From assembly GCA_016800925.1 (NCBI GenBank), contig JABCPU010000605.1, forward strand, positions 1-35,552: a stretch of DNA of 35,552 bases, written 5' to 3'. Position numbers and translations under genes: made by a program. The stretch comes from Suillus spraguei. Its lineage: Eukaryota > Basidiomycota > Agaricomycetes > Boletales > Suillaceae. The notes under the pieces are model-generated. The model had not been told where the DNA came from and made no database searches. It saw only the letters and a list, made by a program, of their open reading frames with translations. Positions 1 through 10,130 of the stretch are shown here, in pieces; positions within the stretch are counted from its first letter, which is position 1; the number at the start of each line of letters is the position of its first letter.

Positions 1-6
1 GCTTTG

Positions 7-1150
7 TTACTGTATTTCGGAAGGGAGGATTGTGGAGTATTGGGAAGTTGTTCGAGTGGAAGTTCCATCATGTGAGAGGTGTATCCATGGATACTTCTTC
101 TTGATTCTCATGCTAACTCCATCGGTATCATATTCCACAAGAAATTCTCCATCTCCAAGTTCATAAGAGGAAATTTCTCGACTTCTGGTGCGCATGCCAG
201 ACATCTTGCATGTGTTGAATTGGTCATCATCCTCTGTTGGGATCAACGAGGGCACGGGTTCTTCTTCATCGGGGATTTCTTCAATTGAAGCTGAAAGAGT
301 TTTCGGGGGAACATAGAACTTGGATAATTTCGGTACATTGGTATCTCGTCCTGGGATCTCTCTTCTGCTTTTCTTTTTCCATTTCTGTTCTTCTATTGGC
401 CGTTGCTCAATAGGTTCTTGTCCGACCCTGCTCGGGTTCGGATTCATTCTTGCGCTTTTCTGCGCGGGGAATCGGTGATACTGGCTCGTGGCAGTTGTAC
501 ACGGGGAATGGGTCGGGTAGCGGGTTTGTACTTCCGGTTCGGGTCTTTAGAAATGAAGGGATTACGAGGGATCTCGGAAGTCGGGAATGTTGCCATTTCT
601 TTAGAATGACAATTGAAGGCTGGGTAATCCATTCTTCTTTCGATCCGTATCCATATCAATTTCAATTTCATCTGATTTCGTTGTTCGGGAAGGAAGTGTT
701 TCAGCAGCCCAATCTATACTTGGGTTCATTGCGCGTAACCACGGAATTCCCAGAAGGATTTGATCCTTCTTCCTAGTTTGGTGATATTGAATTTTCCATA
801 CATGGTTCGTTCATCAATTTTGACCACTAGGAGACAGTAGTGTGTGATTGGTCCTCCTTTGATAAGAGTTCCATCTGCCGTAGTAACTCGAAACGGTGTT
901 TTGAGTTTTCATCGTGTGATTTGATGGAGTTCACAAACTCTCGGAAATGAATGTTCCTGCCGCTCCTGAATCGATGACAGCGGTGGGTCGACGGATTTTA
1001 AGCAAGTATGCGAGTGAAGGGTGATAGGGACACGAAGTTCTTTTCTTTCACCTACAGCGCGTACAAGTCTTAGTAAACATTAGGAGAAACATACATTGAA
1101 TCTTTGTTTCTCCAAGTCAAAAATCCTCAACAATCCACCTTACAGTTTCT
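7..1150 (-). pseudogene. Gypsy family 1 protease region of pol (frameshifted)
   Basis: Downstream of gag the minus strand encodes a retropepsin-like segment spread over more than one frame. The catalytic triplet DSG, in the context VIDSGAAGTF, lies near 964-972. The C-terminal ILLGIPWL signature that usually follows it lies near 726-765. A hydrophilic Pro/Arg/Lys/Glu-rich linker continues to the window edge (open over 444-671 and 7-447). Retropepsins cleave the Gag-Pol polyprotein. The frame changes between these pieces suggest decay, although a programmed frameshift cannot be excluded for one of them. RT motifs are not reached before position 1. Confidence 0.7.
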
Positions 1151-1179
1151 TCATCTTCTTCTTCTTTGACCTCGGTTTG

Positions 1180-1986
1180 TCAGAGCAGGGTCTTCTTCTT
1201 TCTGTCAGGACAATTATGAATGCGATGTCCTGTCTTCTTGCATCTGAAGCATTGTCCCTTCTTCATGCACTCGGATCTCTCTGTATCGGTGATTCGATCT
1301 ACGACCATTGCGTTGGAATCACGGTTTGGTATGTAACGTGCATTTCCATAGTTCTTCTTTTTCTGTTGTGGAGCATGACGTGTCCTCATAGCTTGAAGGC
1401 GATGATGGGAATTGTCAATGGAAACACATTGCAGCACAATGTCTCGGAATACTTCTGAGACATCTCCTAGTGCGAAAAGCTTTGTAAGGATGCCCCAATT
1501 CAGGCCATCTTGGAAGAATTGGATCTTCATTGCATTATCGGTGATATGGGCCTTGGCTGCAAGTGCCTCGAAATCAGCGATGTAGGTGTGAAGATCTCTG
1601 CTTCCTTGTTTGAGATTCCTGAGTTTCACAAGTGCAGTTCCTTTAGTATCCACTGGGTCGAAGGCTTCTTTGAAGCTTTTCATAAAATCTACCATTGTCC
1701 CATAACCAACTTTTTGTCCAGAGGTGTCGGTTGATTGAGCATGGTCAAGGAATTGCTCTTTCCAGGATTTGGCATTCCTTTCAGTCATAAAGGATGTTAT
1801 GAAAATGATCTTGTGTTTGTCGGTAGTGTAAAGCTTTTCGTTGATATCGAAGTGAAGATTACATGACTGGATAAATTCGCGAGAATTGTCATGATCTCCA
1901 TCAAAAGCAGCTGGCTGGCCGATCTTGTATTCGAATTCTTTGGTCGCCATATTTGGTGATTTGTCTGGTGAGTTATACTTTCTCAA
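1180..1986 (-). CDS. gag: Gypsy family 1 Gag with CCHC zinc knuckle
   Basis: This is an open frame of 268 residues. The first half holds a retrotransposon-gag domain: an FDGD motif near residue 30, then IIFITSFMTERNAKSWKEQF and later VKLRNLKQGSRDLHTYIADF, the usual capsid-like helices. The C-terminus has a zinc knuckle CFRCKKTGHRIHNC (C-x2-C-x4-H-x4-C, bases about 1209-1250), which binds element RNA. Gag forms the cytoplasmic particle in which reverse transcription occurs. The start is the first Met of the open frame; a second Met at residue 13 (MATKEF) is equally plausible. The ORF stops shortly after the knuckle, before the protease, so Gag and Pol are not fused here. It is the least damaged gypsy reading frame of this family in the window. 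Confidence 0.85.
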   Translation of the reverse strand: MRKYNSPDKSPNMATKEFEYKIGQPAAFDGDHDNSREFIQSCNLHFDINEKLYTTDKHKIIFITSFMTERNAKSWKEQFLDHAQSTDTSGQKVGYGTMVDFMKSFKEAFDPVDTKGTALVKLRNLKQGSRDLHTYIADFEALAAKAHITDNAMKIQFFQDGLNWGILTKLFALGDVSEVFRDIVLQCVSIDNSHHRLQAMRTRHAPQQKKKNYGNARYIPNRDSNAMVVDRITDTERSECMKKGQCFRCKKTGHRIHNCPDRKKKTLL

Positions 1987-2149
1987 TGCCTACACGCGCT
2001 GTCTTGCTGTCCGTTAGGGCTTGTCTTCTGTCAGAGGGCTTCTCTTGACAATTGGTTTAGCGTACGCGTATGCTAATCTGCTTATCTAAGCAATCAGGTT
2101 TCGGGGTCGAAGACTGGATAGTCGATGATCAAAATAGACTTTAATCTTT
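1987..2149 (-). other. Leader between gypsy family 1 5' LTR and gag
   Basis: About 160 bp lie between the LTR end (2150) and the gag start. A primer-binding site should sit directly next to the LTR. The adjoining minus-strand bases are A-rich (aaagattaaagtc), and I could not match them to a tRNA 3' end by eye. Confidence 0.5.
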
Positions 2150-2553
2150 TGTTACGAACTGGGGTGGCGTCACCAGTGACAGTGAAAAGACACAGACGGT
2201 CTGCTGGGAGGTTCTTACAATGCCCAAAAGAGGACAAGGTGAAAGTACAAGGAATGCGTTCCAAGTACGATCAAGGGTTCAGCCTCTTAGACAAGTCTAA
2301 GAGGTTCTGAAAGAATAGAGACTAAGACTAAGGAGTGCTTAGACTTAGAGACGACTTAGGTTGGAGACCTAAGCGAAGGAAGTTCCAGGTAAAACCCAGT
2401 AAGATTAAAGTAAAGAATCTACTACAAGTACAACGTGCTTAAATAGACCAATATGTGCGCACGGACCAAGAGAAGCGTGGGAAAGTAAGTGTGTATCCAA
2501 ATAAGGAAGGCAACTATAGTACAGATGCGTTGAGCATATGAGTCAGAGTCATG
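2150..2553 (-). repeat. 5' LTR of gypsy family 1, 3' portion
   Basis: This is the reverse complement of the family-1 LTR, starting with tgttacgaactggggtgg and running to the point where homology with the solo LTRs breaks at the sequence gagtcatg. The remaining ~60 bp of the LTR lie at 4011-4070. Confidence 0.85.
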
Positions 2554-2599
2554 TGACATTGTCATATACCGTACATTCAGGTCTGATCCATGGACATCT

Positions 2600-2830
2600 G
2601 GACACCCAATCCATACATCCTAGTCCACCCATCCAATCCAGCTCACATATCCAATCCACCCATCCACTCCAATCAATATCCATCCATATCTAACCCATAT
2701 CCATATCCAACTCAGTCCATCCATCTGATCTGATCCACCCATCTGATCTGTGTTCATATCTGATCCATGTCCATATCCAATCCATGTCCATATCCAATCT
2801 GTGTCCATATCCAATCCGAGTTCATATCCG
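2600..2830. repeat. Degenerate short tandem repeat around CCATATCCAATCCATGT
   Basis: Variants of ccatatccaatccatgt and ccatccatctgatctgatcc recur with a spacing of roughly 17 bp. Short ORFs through it on both strands are products of the repeat. Confidence 0.7.
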
Positions 2831-3456
2831 AACTATTCCCGTGCACCTGCGCATTACCCCTTTTAGAATATACCTGTGTCTCCGGCTTCTGGGTATCTCT
2901 GTGCTTCTGGTTCTCGGTGATCTCTGCCTCCATCTTGATAAGTATTTTGTACAAGCTTCATCTCCGAGTTCATAGCCTTATGTCCTGCTGTACTTACTAA
3001 TGTGTTTCCGTATGCTTCAGACATAGCCTCGGACTATCTGTACTTACCCTCCGGCATGCTCCTACAATATATAAACTTGTAGTACAACTCCTGCAGACCT
3101 TAGTCTGATTCATTGTTCCTACTTCTGTATATTCCTTTGATTACTCTGTATCCTGTTATCATGTCTATATAACTCCGTCTCCGTTCTTGCACTTGGGCTC
3201 CAGCCCTTGTAAGCTTCTGACTCAGGCCTATGGGATCACTCCCTAGGCCGGAGCTTTGATCCTATGTCCTAAAATCTTTTCAGACTTTGTCCATCTCTGT
3301 CTATCATCTGTTTCACCTCCGACTCTACCTTTGGTAGTCTTATACTGTCTGTTTCTATTCTGGACCTTGTCTGGAGTAGTCTCTACACCATATCCGGACC
3401 TACTCCTCTCTAGTAGCCAACACTTCCTCTAAGATCCACAGAGCTATGCTCATCCG

Positions 3457-3560
3457 CTCCTCTGCTCCTCTGCTCCTCTGCTCCTCTGCTCCTCTGCTCC
3501 TCTGCTCCTCTGCTCCTCTGCTCCTCTGCTCCTCTGCTCCTCTGCTCCTCTGCTCCTCCG
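3457..3560 (+). repeat. Octamer microsatellite (CTCCTCTG) x 12-13
   Basis: Twelve perfect copies of CTCCTCTG run from 3457 to 3552, followed by one copy with a single change (ctcctccg). All frames through it are open, which explains the repetitive minus-strand Glu/Gln/Arg/Ser ORF at 3400-3618. Confidence 0.95.
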
Positions 3561-4010
3561 AGCTCCAGACCTTCGGACCCCTAGTCCTCCGGATCCATCC
3601 TATCCTATCCTCTGACATCTATGAATCATCTTTCCCTCTGGAGCTCTGCTCCTATCCTGCCCTGGACTTTGTCCAGCGGTCCATCCTTCATCTGTTCTAC
3701 TTGGAGCTTGTTCCAGTAGTGTTACCATTACTCCCTACCTTCCGGACATAGTTCCGGCGCATTCCCGCACTCATCCGGAAGTCCATCGGAGCTCTGTCGA
3801 GCTATCCTGCCTTAGAGTTTGTCTGGACCCTCCATCCGGACTTCACCAGAACTCTCCCTTGGACTTCATCCAAAATTAAGGGCACATACTCGGGTAAGGG
3901 GCACAGCGTATGAGCTGAGGCCAAGCCCCTTTGACTTTACAACCCTCCGGTACAACCCCATGTAAGACCAGGACTTCTTACTAATCTCTGGTTTTGCATG
4001 GTCATAACAG

Positions 4011-4070
4011 ACATGATATACAAGTAAGGAAACAAAGAGAAAATGAATAGGGGCACGTACAACTGTAACA
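4011..4070 (-). repeat. 5' LTR of gypsy family 1, 5' end
   Basis: The last ~60 bp match the start of the family-1 LTR in reverse complement, ending aactgtaaca at 4070. Together with 2150-2553 this gives about 464 bp of LTR, close to the 471-474 bp of the solo copies. Confidence 0.85.
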
Positions 4071-5326
4071 GCTCGTTTGTTCCAAATGGGTCATTGGTTG
4101 TGCCAGCCCAATCCAATAGTGCGCGGATCAATTGATCACATTGTTTGGCATTCTCGTTCTTAAACGGCAGGTCGGATTTAGATTGCTCTCTGAGGGACTT
4201 CTTTAATTGTTTCGTTTCTTGCACAGCATTGTTTACTTCCACCTTCGAAACTCACAATCCCATCTGTTGATGACACATTAACATAGGATCTTGACATGTA
4301 AACACACTTACTGTAGCTGTGGTTCGCTGACTGCCCACATTCCCTACTTTAGAGTTATTGTCTTTACTCCTTTGCACTGCCTGCAGACTTTGCGCTGGTT
4401 CATCATTATCAAACTCACCACCTTCCAACTCATCCCCTGAAGAGGTGCCAGTGGCTGTCATGCCAGACCATGATGATCGCGAAGATGACCATGAGTTCTG
4501 GCCAATCGCACTTGGAATTAAGTGTGGCTCTGACTGGTTCGCCCAGCTGCCTTTCCAGTGGTCTTTTCCAATCTTCTTCTTCCAATCATGTTGGAGATTT
4601 GTGGCCTGATTGTGTTTCTTTCTCTTTGCTGTGGTAATAATCCTTTGCACCGTGAGTATATGACATTTCCTCTAGACGACCACTCACTCTGCTTCAATAT
4701 CTTCAGATTGGTCTACTTCTTTATGTTTTTTAAACTTTGCTCCTGCTTCGGCAGGAATTGCACAAACTGTGCTGATATCCCCCCTCATACCACGACACTG
4801 CTTGGCCTTGTGTGAGATTTTACTTTTCCAATTCTTATTTTCCTGTTCCTCTAACTCATCATAATCCATCTCCAGTGCTAGATCATCACTGTCCAAGTTG
4901 CTCAGATCTGTGCTTGTGCGACTGGCTTCATAGTCGCTGCCCAAGTTTCTGGCTATGTCCTCGTCAATCTCTGAGTCGGCTGGTCACAACTGGGTAAGCA
5001 AAACTCATTCCAGTGACACAGTGCTGACCTTCAATTGCCTTCTGCTTGGCCTTCACAGATTTCATCTGCTCTGCGATGGTAAGAGTTTCCAGTTGACTAG
5101 TCCTGTATTCCTTGTCTTCCTGACGAAGGTTATCCTCAGCTGTGGCAATTGTCTTGATCTTCCGCTGGTGTTCCTTCAGTGATGTCTGTGCTTGTGTGGA
5201 CTTCACTTTTGCGGCTAGGGCTTTGTCTGCCTGCTTTTGACTTGTCGTTCGCCGTTTTTGGGTCGCATCCAATATCACTTGTGCTGGATTACGGTTAGCA
5301 TTGCTGTGAATAGGTTGGTTGGTCAT
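4071..5326 (-). pseudogene. Unknown multi-exon gene divergent from Plavaka, cut by a gypsy LTR
   Basis: Minus-strand coding blocks, apparently separated by short introns, run from ATG at 5326. The first block (to about 5020) is a Lys/Gln/Glu-rich predicted coiled coil. It is followed by an acidic Ser/Asp segment (4684-4944), a Trp/Lys/Ser-rich linker (4310-4640), and finally a conserved-looking block at 4076-4220 with LLDWAGTTNDPFGTNE. A splice donor-like gtgagt and an acceptor separate the second and third blocks (about 4635-4680). The gene is interrupted where the gypsy family-1 LTR begins, and its C-terminus is off-window. I recall similar proteins as lineage-restricted hypothetical proteins in Agaricomycetes, but I cannot assign a function. 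Its head-to-head position with the transposase suggests it may belong to the same transposon, which is inference. Confidence 0.55.
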
Positions 5327-5457
5327 GCTCAGCCCAAATGAGGGGGGGAATTTTTTAGACTTTGTGTTTGTTTTGATGTTGTGTGGGTCTGTGCACAGTT
5401 TGAATACACTTTTGACCTACCTGCCTCCAAGACTACTAGTATTCTGTCCGACATTCT
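5327..5457. promoter_or_regulatory. Short divergent intergenic region
   Basis: Only about 130 bp separate the presumed starts of the minus-strand coiled-coil gene and the plus-strand Plavaka gene, so both would have to be driven from here. No clear TATA box is seen; a G7/T6 run sits at 5343-5356. Confidence 0.4.
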
Positions 5458-7154
5458 GTGACTCAGCTCATGGCCAATTTTTTGGCTCGTTTGCCCTGCC
5501 CCTATTGTGGCATGAACTTCAAGTCCCAGCAAGGATGTACCAAGCATATTTGGACCATTCATTCTTACAATCACAACAATCACATTTGCAATGATCAAGT
5601 CCCTGCAAGCTCCCAAGCAGCTGACTCAGACTTCAATGATGCACGCCCAGACTTTGGAGATGAAATCCAGGACTTTGCTGACACATCCTTAGGAGATCAT
5701 GACACTGATGCCCCCCAGCCTGAGCCTGATCATGATCAGCCAGTATATGGCAAGATTGAACATCCGTACTTGTTTGGTAAGTCGAAGGCTCAATTTTTGT
5801 AATGTGTGGATACTTAAACAAACAAATAGGTAGACCTTGTGATGTGCAAGGCAATCCCCTGCCTCCAGGTGCTCCCCCCCTCCATGTTGTACTGCCGATG
5901 ATGATTGGTCTCCCTTTAGCAATCAAGCCGACTTCCTCCTAGTGGATTTCCTCTTCCGCAAGGTAGAAATGTCAGGTAGCGACATTGATTTTTTAAAGGA
6001 GCTATGGGTGTTTAGGATGCAACAACTGGGTGAAGCAGCAAGTAGCCCATTTATCTCACATAAAGACGTCTATACCACCATTGATTCAATCTGTCAGGGT
6101 GATGTACCATGGGAATGTCTCTCTGTTGATCTCAGAGATACTATTCCTGATGATGTGCTAAGTTGGGCTGAGTGTTCTTATCAAGTTTGGTATCACAACC
6201 CAGATGCTGTCATCAAAAACATGCTCGACAATCCTGATTTCCACCAGCAGTTCAACTATGCGCCACATGTCTCTAAGGACCACTGTGGTCAGTGCAAGTG
6301 GCAAAATTTTATGTCTGGGAACTATGCCTGGCATCAATGTGTAAGTCTGTCTCCGTCCTCCCAATGTGTGAGTTTTAAATGAGCTGTCCTCCCAGGAAAA
6401 AATCTACAATGAAGACCCTTCAACTGAAGGGGCCACATACATATGTTGGTATCATCCTGGGTAGCGACAAGACGATGGTGTCTGTAGCCACTGGGAATGT
6501 TGAATATCACCTGCTATATCTCTCAATTGGCAACCCACACAATGGAGTTCGACATGCACACCGCAATGTGGTGACTCCAATTGGGTTTTTGGCAATTCCA
6601 AAAGGTACATGCCAGTGTTATATTGTGAGCGAGGAGTCCCTGACATATAATATAATCTTCAGCAGAACAAAAATATGATGATGACATGGCCTTTCATAAA
6701 TTCAAATGTCAGCTATACCACATGTCCATCTCTGCAATCCTACAGCCTCTCAAGCCAGGAATAGAGTCCCCCCTGATTTGGCAATGCCCAGATGGTCACT
6801 ATCGATGGGTGATATATGACCTTGCAGCTTATATTGCAGACTATCCTGAACAATTCATGGTAGCTGGAATTGTTCAAAACTGGTGCACTAAGTAAGTTGT
6901 TTCAAATCTGTCATTTTAGGACCCTCTTAGTTGTTGGATAGATGTACTGCACTGCCTGAACACCTTGACAGAGTTGGAGGCTGGAGAACACACAAGTTCA
7001 TGCACACTTTGGTTGATATGCTATCCTCCAGTCTCCTGTGGGATCAGTATGGAATTAACAGTGATGTTGTGGTATGTCTCACCAAGTTGTGTACTTGTAG
7101 CTGTGCCGCTCATCATGTTTTTTGATCCAGCCATTTACCAATGATTTTCCGCAT
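5458..7154 (+). pseudogene. Plavaka-type transposase, N-terminal exons (1-6)
   Basis: The first exon has a C2H2 finger, CPYCGMNFKSQQGCTKH, followed by WTIH (C-x2-C-x12-H-x4-H), typical of the N-terminus of Plavaka-family DNA transposases. Later exons carry family hallmarks such as VWYHNPDAVIKNMLDNPDF, NFMSGNYAW, IILGSDKTMVSVATG and AAYIADYPEQFMVAGIVQNW. Introns read as GT..AG at 5777-5829, 6341-6395, 6605-6662, 6893-6941 and 7072-7130. At least two 1-nt frame changes break the exons: one near the C7 run at about 5873-5879 and one near 6440-6460. The start is ATG at 5470 or the in-frame codon at 5458. The gene is cut after 7154 by an insertion and resumes at 8511. DNA-bound transposition in the nucleus is the expected role, but this copy is dead. 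Confidence 0.8.
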
Positions 7155-7571
7155 TGTAACGAACATATTGATGCTGGCCTTAAAACCCTATCTTTTGGCG
7201 CATGTCTCACGTCTATAGGAATCTCCACCAGTCCAAAGGCCGTCTTACCCCTTTAGCATTGCTGGTGGTATCTCATGCTTGCTGCATACTGTACCGACTG
7301 CCGCACCACGTTCCACATACTGATGTCCTCCCATGTCCTTGCCGTGTATGCATAGCTCCATTTGGTGCATTGTTTATTTTATGTTCGTTATCACTGATTC
7401 CACGGCAAGTCTTATTACATGTTGCCTTGTGCTGCAGCCACCTCACGCTATGTATGTTTACATACAGCAGTTACTGTACTTGAGCGCTACTGATCTTGCC
7501 TAGAGCATTCTGAGTACATATGATTTAGGATATAAGCACCACATACCCCACACGATATGATACCTGATTTT

Positions 7572-7915
7572 ACCCCATTGCACGTACTATAGTTCAGGAT
7601 TATTGTCTAGCTCTGGATTTACCCAGTAGTAGACTTAGTCTTTAAAGTTCTTTGCCGCTCATTAATTGATCTCACTCTTTCACCATTACTGCTGGACTCT
7701 TGATTGCTATTTTTACTGAACTTCTCATGCACCGCTACTTTACCGCTGAAAGTACCATGGCCTTCTTTACTGTTTCTTTGCACTGCTTACAACCTTACAC
7801 TACTGCTGACTTTACCACTCGTTATCGCTCACTTGACACTACATTTCAAGTATTATCTCAACCACGGTAGCACCACTACATATGACACTAGTTCTGGCAA
7901 CATCATCGCTGATGG
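7572..7915. repeat. Inverted repeat arm 1
   Basis: Starts ttaccccattgcac and pairs in reverse complement with 8125-8455. Shared landmarks include ggattattgtctagctctgg and ttctttactgtttctttgca. Confidence 0.8.
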
Positions 7916-8124
7916 CGGTGTAAAGATACAACCTAACCTGGGCTGTAGATAAACTACCTCCTAAGTCAGTATGTGAGTCTTGCGCTCCATCTAGTCTGCT
8001 TCACTTGTGAAGACAAGAGCGTTCAACCCTAAAGGGGGATGCCTATTAGTATGGTCAAGTTCAAGTCAAACTTATGTGCGAATGAAACATCACGGTCAGT
8101 GGTAAGTTGCCACGGTCAGCAATG

Positions 8125-8455
8125 ATGCCACCAGAACTAGTGTTGTAAGTAGTGGTACTACCGTGGTCGAGATATAGTCGAAACAGTTGCGTTGAGCAAG
8201 CAATGTTGAGCCATGATATCAGCGGTAGCAGTAAGGTTGCGAGCAGTGCAAAGAAACAGTAAAGAAGGCCGCAGTACTTTCAGCAGTAAAGTAGTGGTGC
8301 GTGAGAAGTTCAGTCAAAATAACAGTCAAAAGTCCAGCGGTAACAGAGAAGAGCGTGATTATTAATGAGCGATAAGGAGCTTTAAAGACTAAGCTTACTA
8401 CTGGGTAGATCCAGAGCTAGACAATAATCCTGACCTATAGTATGTGCAATGGGGT
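8125..8455. repeat. Inverted repeat arm 2
   Basis: This is the reverse complement of arm 1 with scattered substitutions and small indels. About 210 bp separate the arms. Confidence 0.8.
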
Positions 8456-8506
8456 AAAATCAGAGGAGGTAGTTTATCTACAGCCCAGGTTAGTTGTATC
8501 TTTACA

Positions 8507-9029
8507 GCATGCTGACATCTATGTGATGCTCACACCCGATCTCTTACATCAAGTAATTAAAGGAACATTTAAAGACCATCTTGTGGCGTGGACTAAAAAA
8601 TACCTTGCAGAAACCCAAGGTGAGGCTCACAAAGATTTGATCATGGATGACATTGACCATCAGTGAGTACTCTTGATTTAACTTGTGTCTGTAGCCAAAT
8701 ATTGACTTAGGGTATGGCCTTAGCATTGCAGTGGTACTGGCATTTATGGGACTTTGTTGTTTCCCTCAAGGAAGATGCTTCAAAGAATGGACTGGAGATG
8801 ATTCAAAAGCTTTAATGAAGGTGAGTTTATCCTAGTGTTTGGAATTTGTGATTAACACCTATCTGCCAGGTTTTTTTGCCAGCTATTGCTGAATATGTCC
8901 ACCACAACTCGTCCAATGTGTCACTGCTTTTTTGGACTTCTGCTACCTTGTCCAACGTCATGAGATCGGAGAAGACACACTTATGCAGATTGAAGAAGCT
9001 CTGGCTCAGTTCCATGCCACATGTGAAAT
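8507..9029 (+). pseudogene. Plavaka-type transposase, middle exons (6-8)
   Basis: Coding resumes with [20 protein letters not shown], a hallmark block of the family that contains conserved acidic residues. It continues through introns at about 8663-8731 and 8821-8869 into FPQGRCFKEWTGDDSKALMK, FLPAIAEY and DFCYLVQRHEIGEDTL. A 1-nt shift occurs in a T5 run near 8930 and another near 8732. The exon is interrupted at 9029/9030 by a hAT-like element, next to the duplicated 8-mer tgtgaaat. Confidence 0.8.
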
Positions 9030-9086
9030 TAGTGATGTGCATGGCCTGGCTTCAGGCCATGTGTTATGGTTCTCCCTTCACCTTAT

Positions 9087-9144
9087 CACATTGTCACTCT
9101 TTCACACTTCACATTGTCACTCTTTCACACTTCACATTGTCACC
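9087..9144 (+). repeat. 23-bp tandem repeat inside hAT-like copy 1
   Basis: Two and a half copies of cacattgtcactctttcaca plus ctt. The short plus-strand ORFs here are repeat artefacts. Confidence 0.9.
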
Positions 9145-9894
9145 ATTTCACTAATCACGCTTCTGACACATTCCATCACATTCTATGATACAATTCCAAG
9201 GCTATTATTCCTATTGGAGAATTACTTAAAGCTCCGCTTTAATACTTCTTATATAGTCAGTAGATACATGTCCTCTATTCTCTAACTTGACCTTAGCAAT
9301 CCTAAGCTTGTGTCTTGGGGTTCATTGTTAAAGGCTTAGTTGCCACTAAGCGTAACACCATGGGCCAGGCCAAAGTCACAGCCTGGTGATGGCTTTGGCC
9401 TGGCCTGAGGTTATGAAAAGCTGAAGCTGCCAGCTTAGGCCATGGCTTAGCACTTATGGGAGCATGTCCAACTTATCCTTCCCATCACCAGCACGACTCA
9501 CTTATATCAGCCACAAGTATCTAACCAAATGGTGCGTCGTTCTGTTTATTATGCAAATGAATACCACTCCTTCAAATGAACAGTAAATGAGGTGCTTATG
9601 GAAAGCCAGACCGCCATGCACTACTTCCAAGGCTTTCGCTTATCAGAACATTCCTAGTAAGGTAAGTGCTTCCAAACACTGTGTGCGACCATTCTAATGT
9701 GTCATGTAGCTTTATTCCTGCTACCATAAGGGAGTGGGTTACATTGTTTTTTATCACTGGAACTTCATTCAAATCAGTCGTCTTCCTGCATCTGTTACTT
9801 TTGACCTTCAATCATATTTTCTCTTGCCTTCTTCAATTGCTCGTTCGCTCGGCTATTTGGGCCCAAGTTCGCATTTCACCTGGTCTTAGCCAGA

Positions 9895-10130
9895 TGGTTG
9901 CTACAACAGAATCAAAATATGTTTCTCTTGGACTGTGCAGGATCGAAACACACCTTGATATTCACTCATCTATAGTTCCTTTAGAAATTCACCGTAACTG
10001 GCCTAGCCTGGTGGTTGCTACAGCAGAATTCAAATCTGCTTCTCTTCTACTGTGCGGGATTGAAACCTGCTGATGATGAGGTTTTTTCTATTGAAACACA
10101 CCTTGATGTTCACTCATTGATAGTTTCTGT
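9895..10130 (+). repeat. ~118-bp imperfect tandem duplication inside hAT-like copy 1
   Basis: The block beginning ggttgctacaacagaat recurs about 118 bp later as ggttgctacagcagaat. Both are followed by gtttctctt/gcttctctt, an actgtgc(a/g)gga motif and aaacacaccttgat downstream. Confidence 0.7.

Larger units (their letters stand above)
2554..4010. mobile_element. ~1.46 kb insertion inside the gypsy LTR, LTR-like
   Basis: This sequence is absent from the four other family-1 LTR copies, so it is an insertion. It begins TGACATTG and ends near CATAACA, a TG..CA arrangement, and CATG is present at both junctions, although a clean 5-bp duplication is not seen and a few LTR bases next to the right junction are missing. 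It carries a TATA-like tatataaac near 3067, degenerate repeats (2600-2830) and an 8-bp microsatellite (3457-3560). No convincing ORF is present. A solo LTR of a long-LTR family is the best guess; ends are approximate. Confidence 0.5.
1..4070 (-). mobile_element. Ty3/gypsy retrotransposon, family 1, 5' part (truncated by window edge)
   Basis: Read on the minus strand, this is a 5' LTR (4070 to 2150, itself interrupted), an untranslated leader (2149-1987), gag and a protease region. RT and the 3' LTR lie beyond the left edge. The LTR is assigned because its two ends match the four solo LTRs elsewhere in this window, which start TGTTACA and end CGTAACA. The 5 bp just outside the 5' end (4071-4075, gctcg) would be one half of a target duplication; the other half is off-window. 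The element landed inside the minus-strand gene at 4071-5326. Confidence 0.85.
7155..8506. mobile_element. 1.35 kb inverted-repeat (foldback-like) insertion in Plavaka gene
   Basis: GCAT flanks both sides (7151-7154 and 8507-8510), and the transposase frame continues exactly when the insert plus one GCAT is ignored, which defines the ends. The insert begins TGTAAC and ends TTTACA. It contains two long imperfect inverted arms, about 7572-7915 and 8125-8455, each roughly 340 bp. A second copy of the right terminal ~45 bp appears inverted at 7919-7962. The central part has accctaaagggggatg (8026-8041), resembling the polypurine tract of a copia element. There is no coding capacity. It could be a rearranged pair of inverted LTRs or a foldback element. 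Confidence 0.65.

Noticed and set aside
1096..1734. Plus-strand ORFs of 120 and 74 residues
   Set aside because: Shadows of the minus-strand gag.
3400..3751. Repetitive ORFs on both strands near 3.5 kb
   Set aside because: They are translations of the CTCCTCTG microsatellite.
9087..9144. CRISPR-like direct repeats
   Set aside because: Contiguous tandem repeat without spacers, in a eukaryotic transposon.
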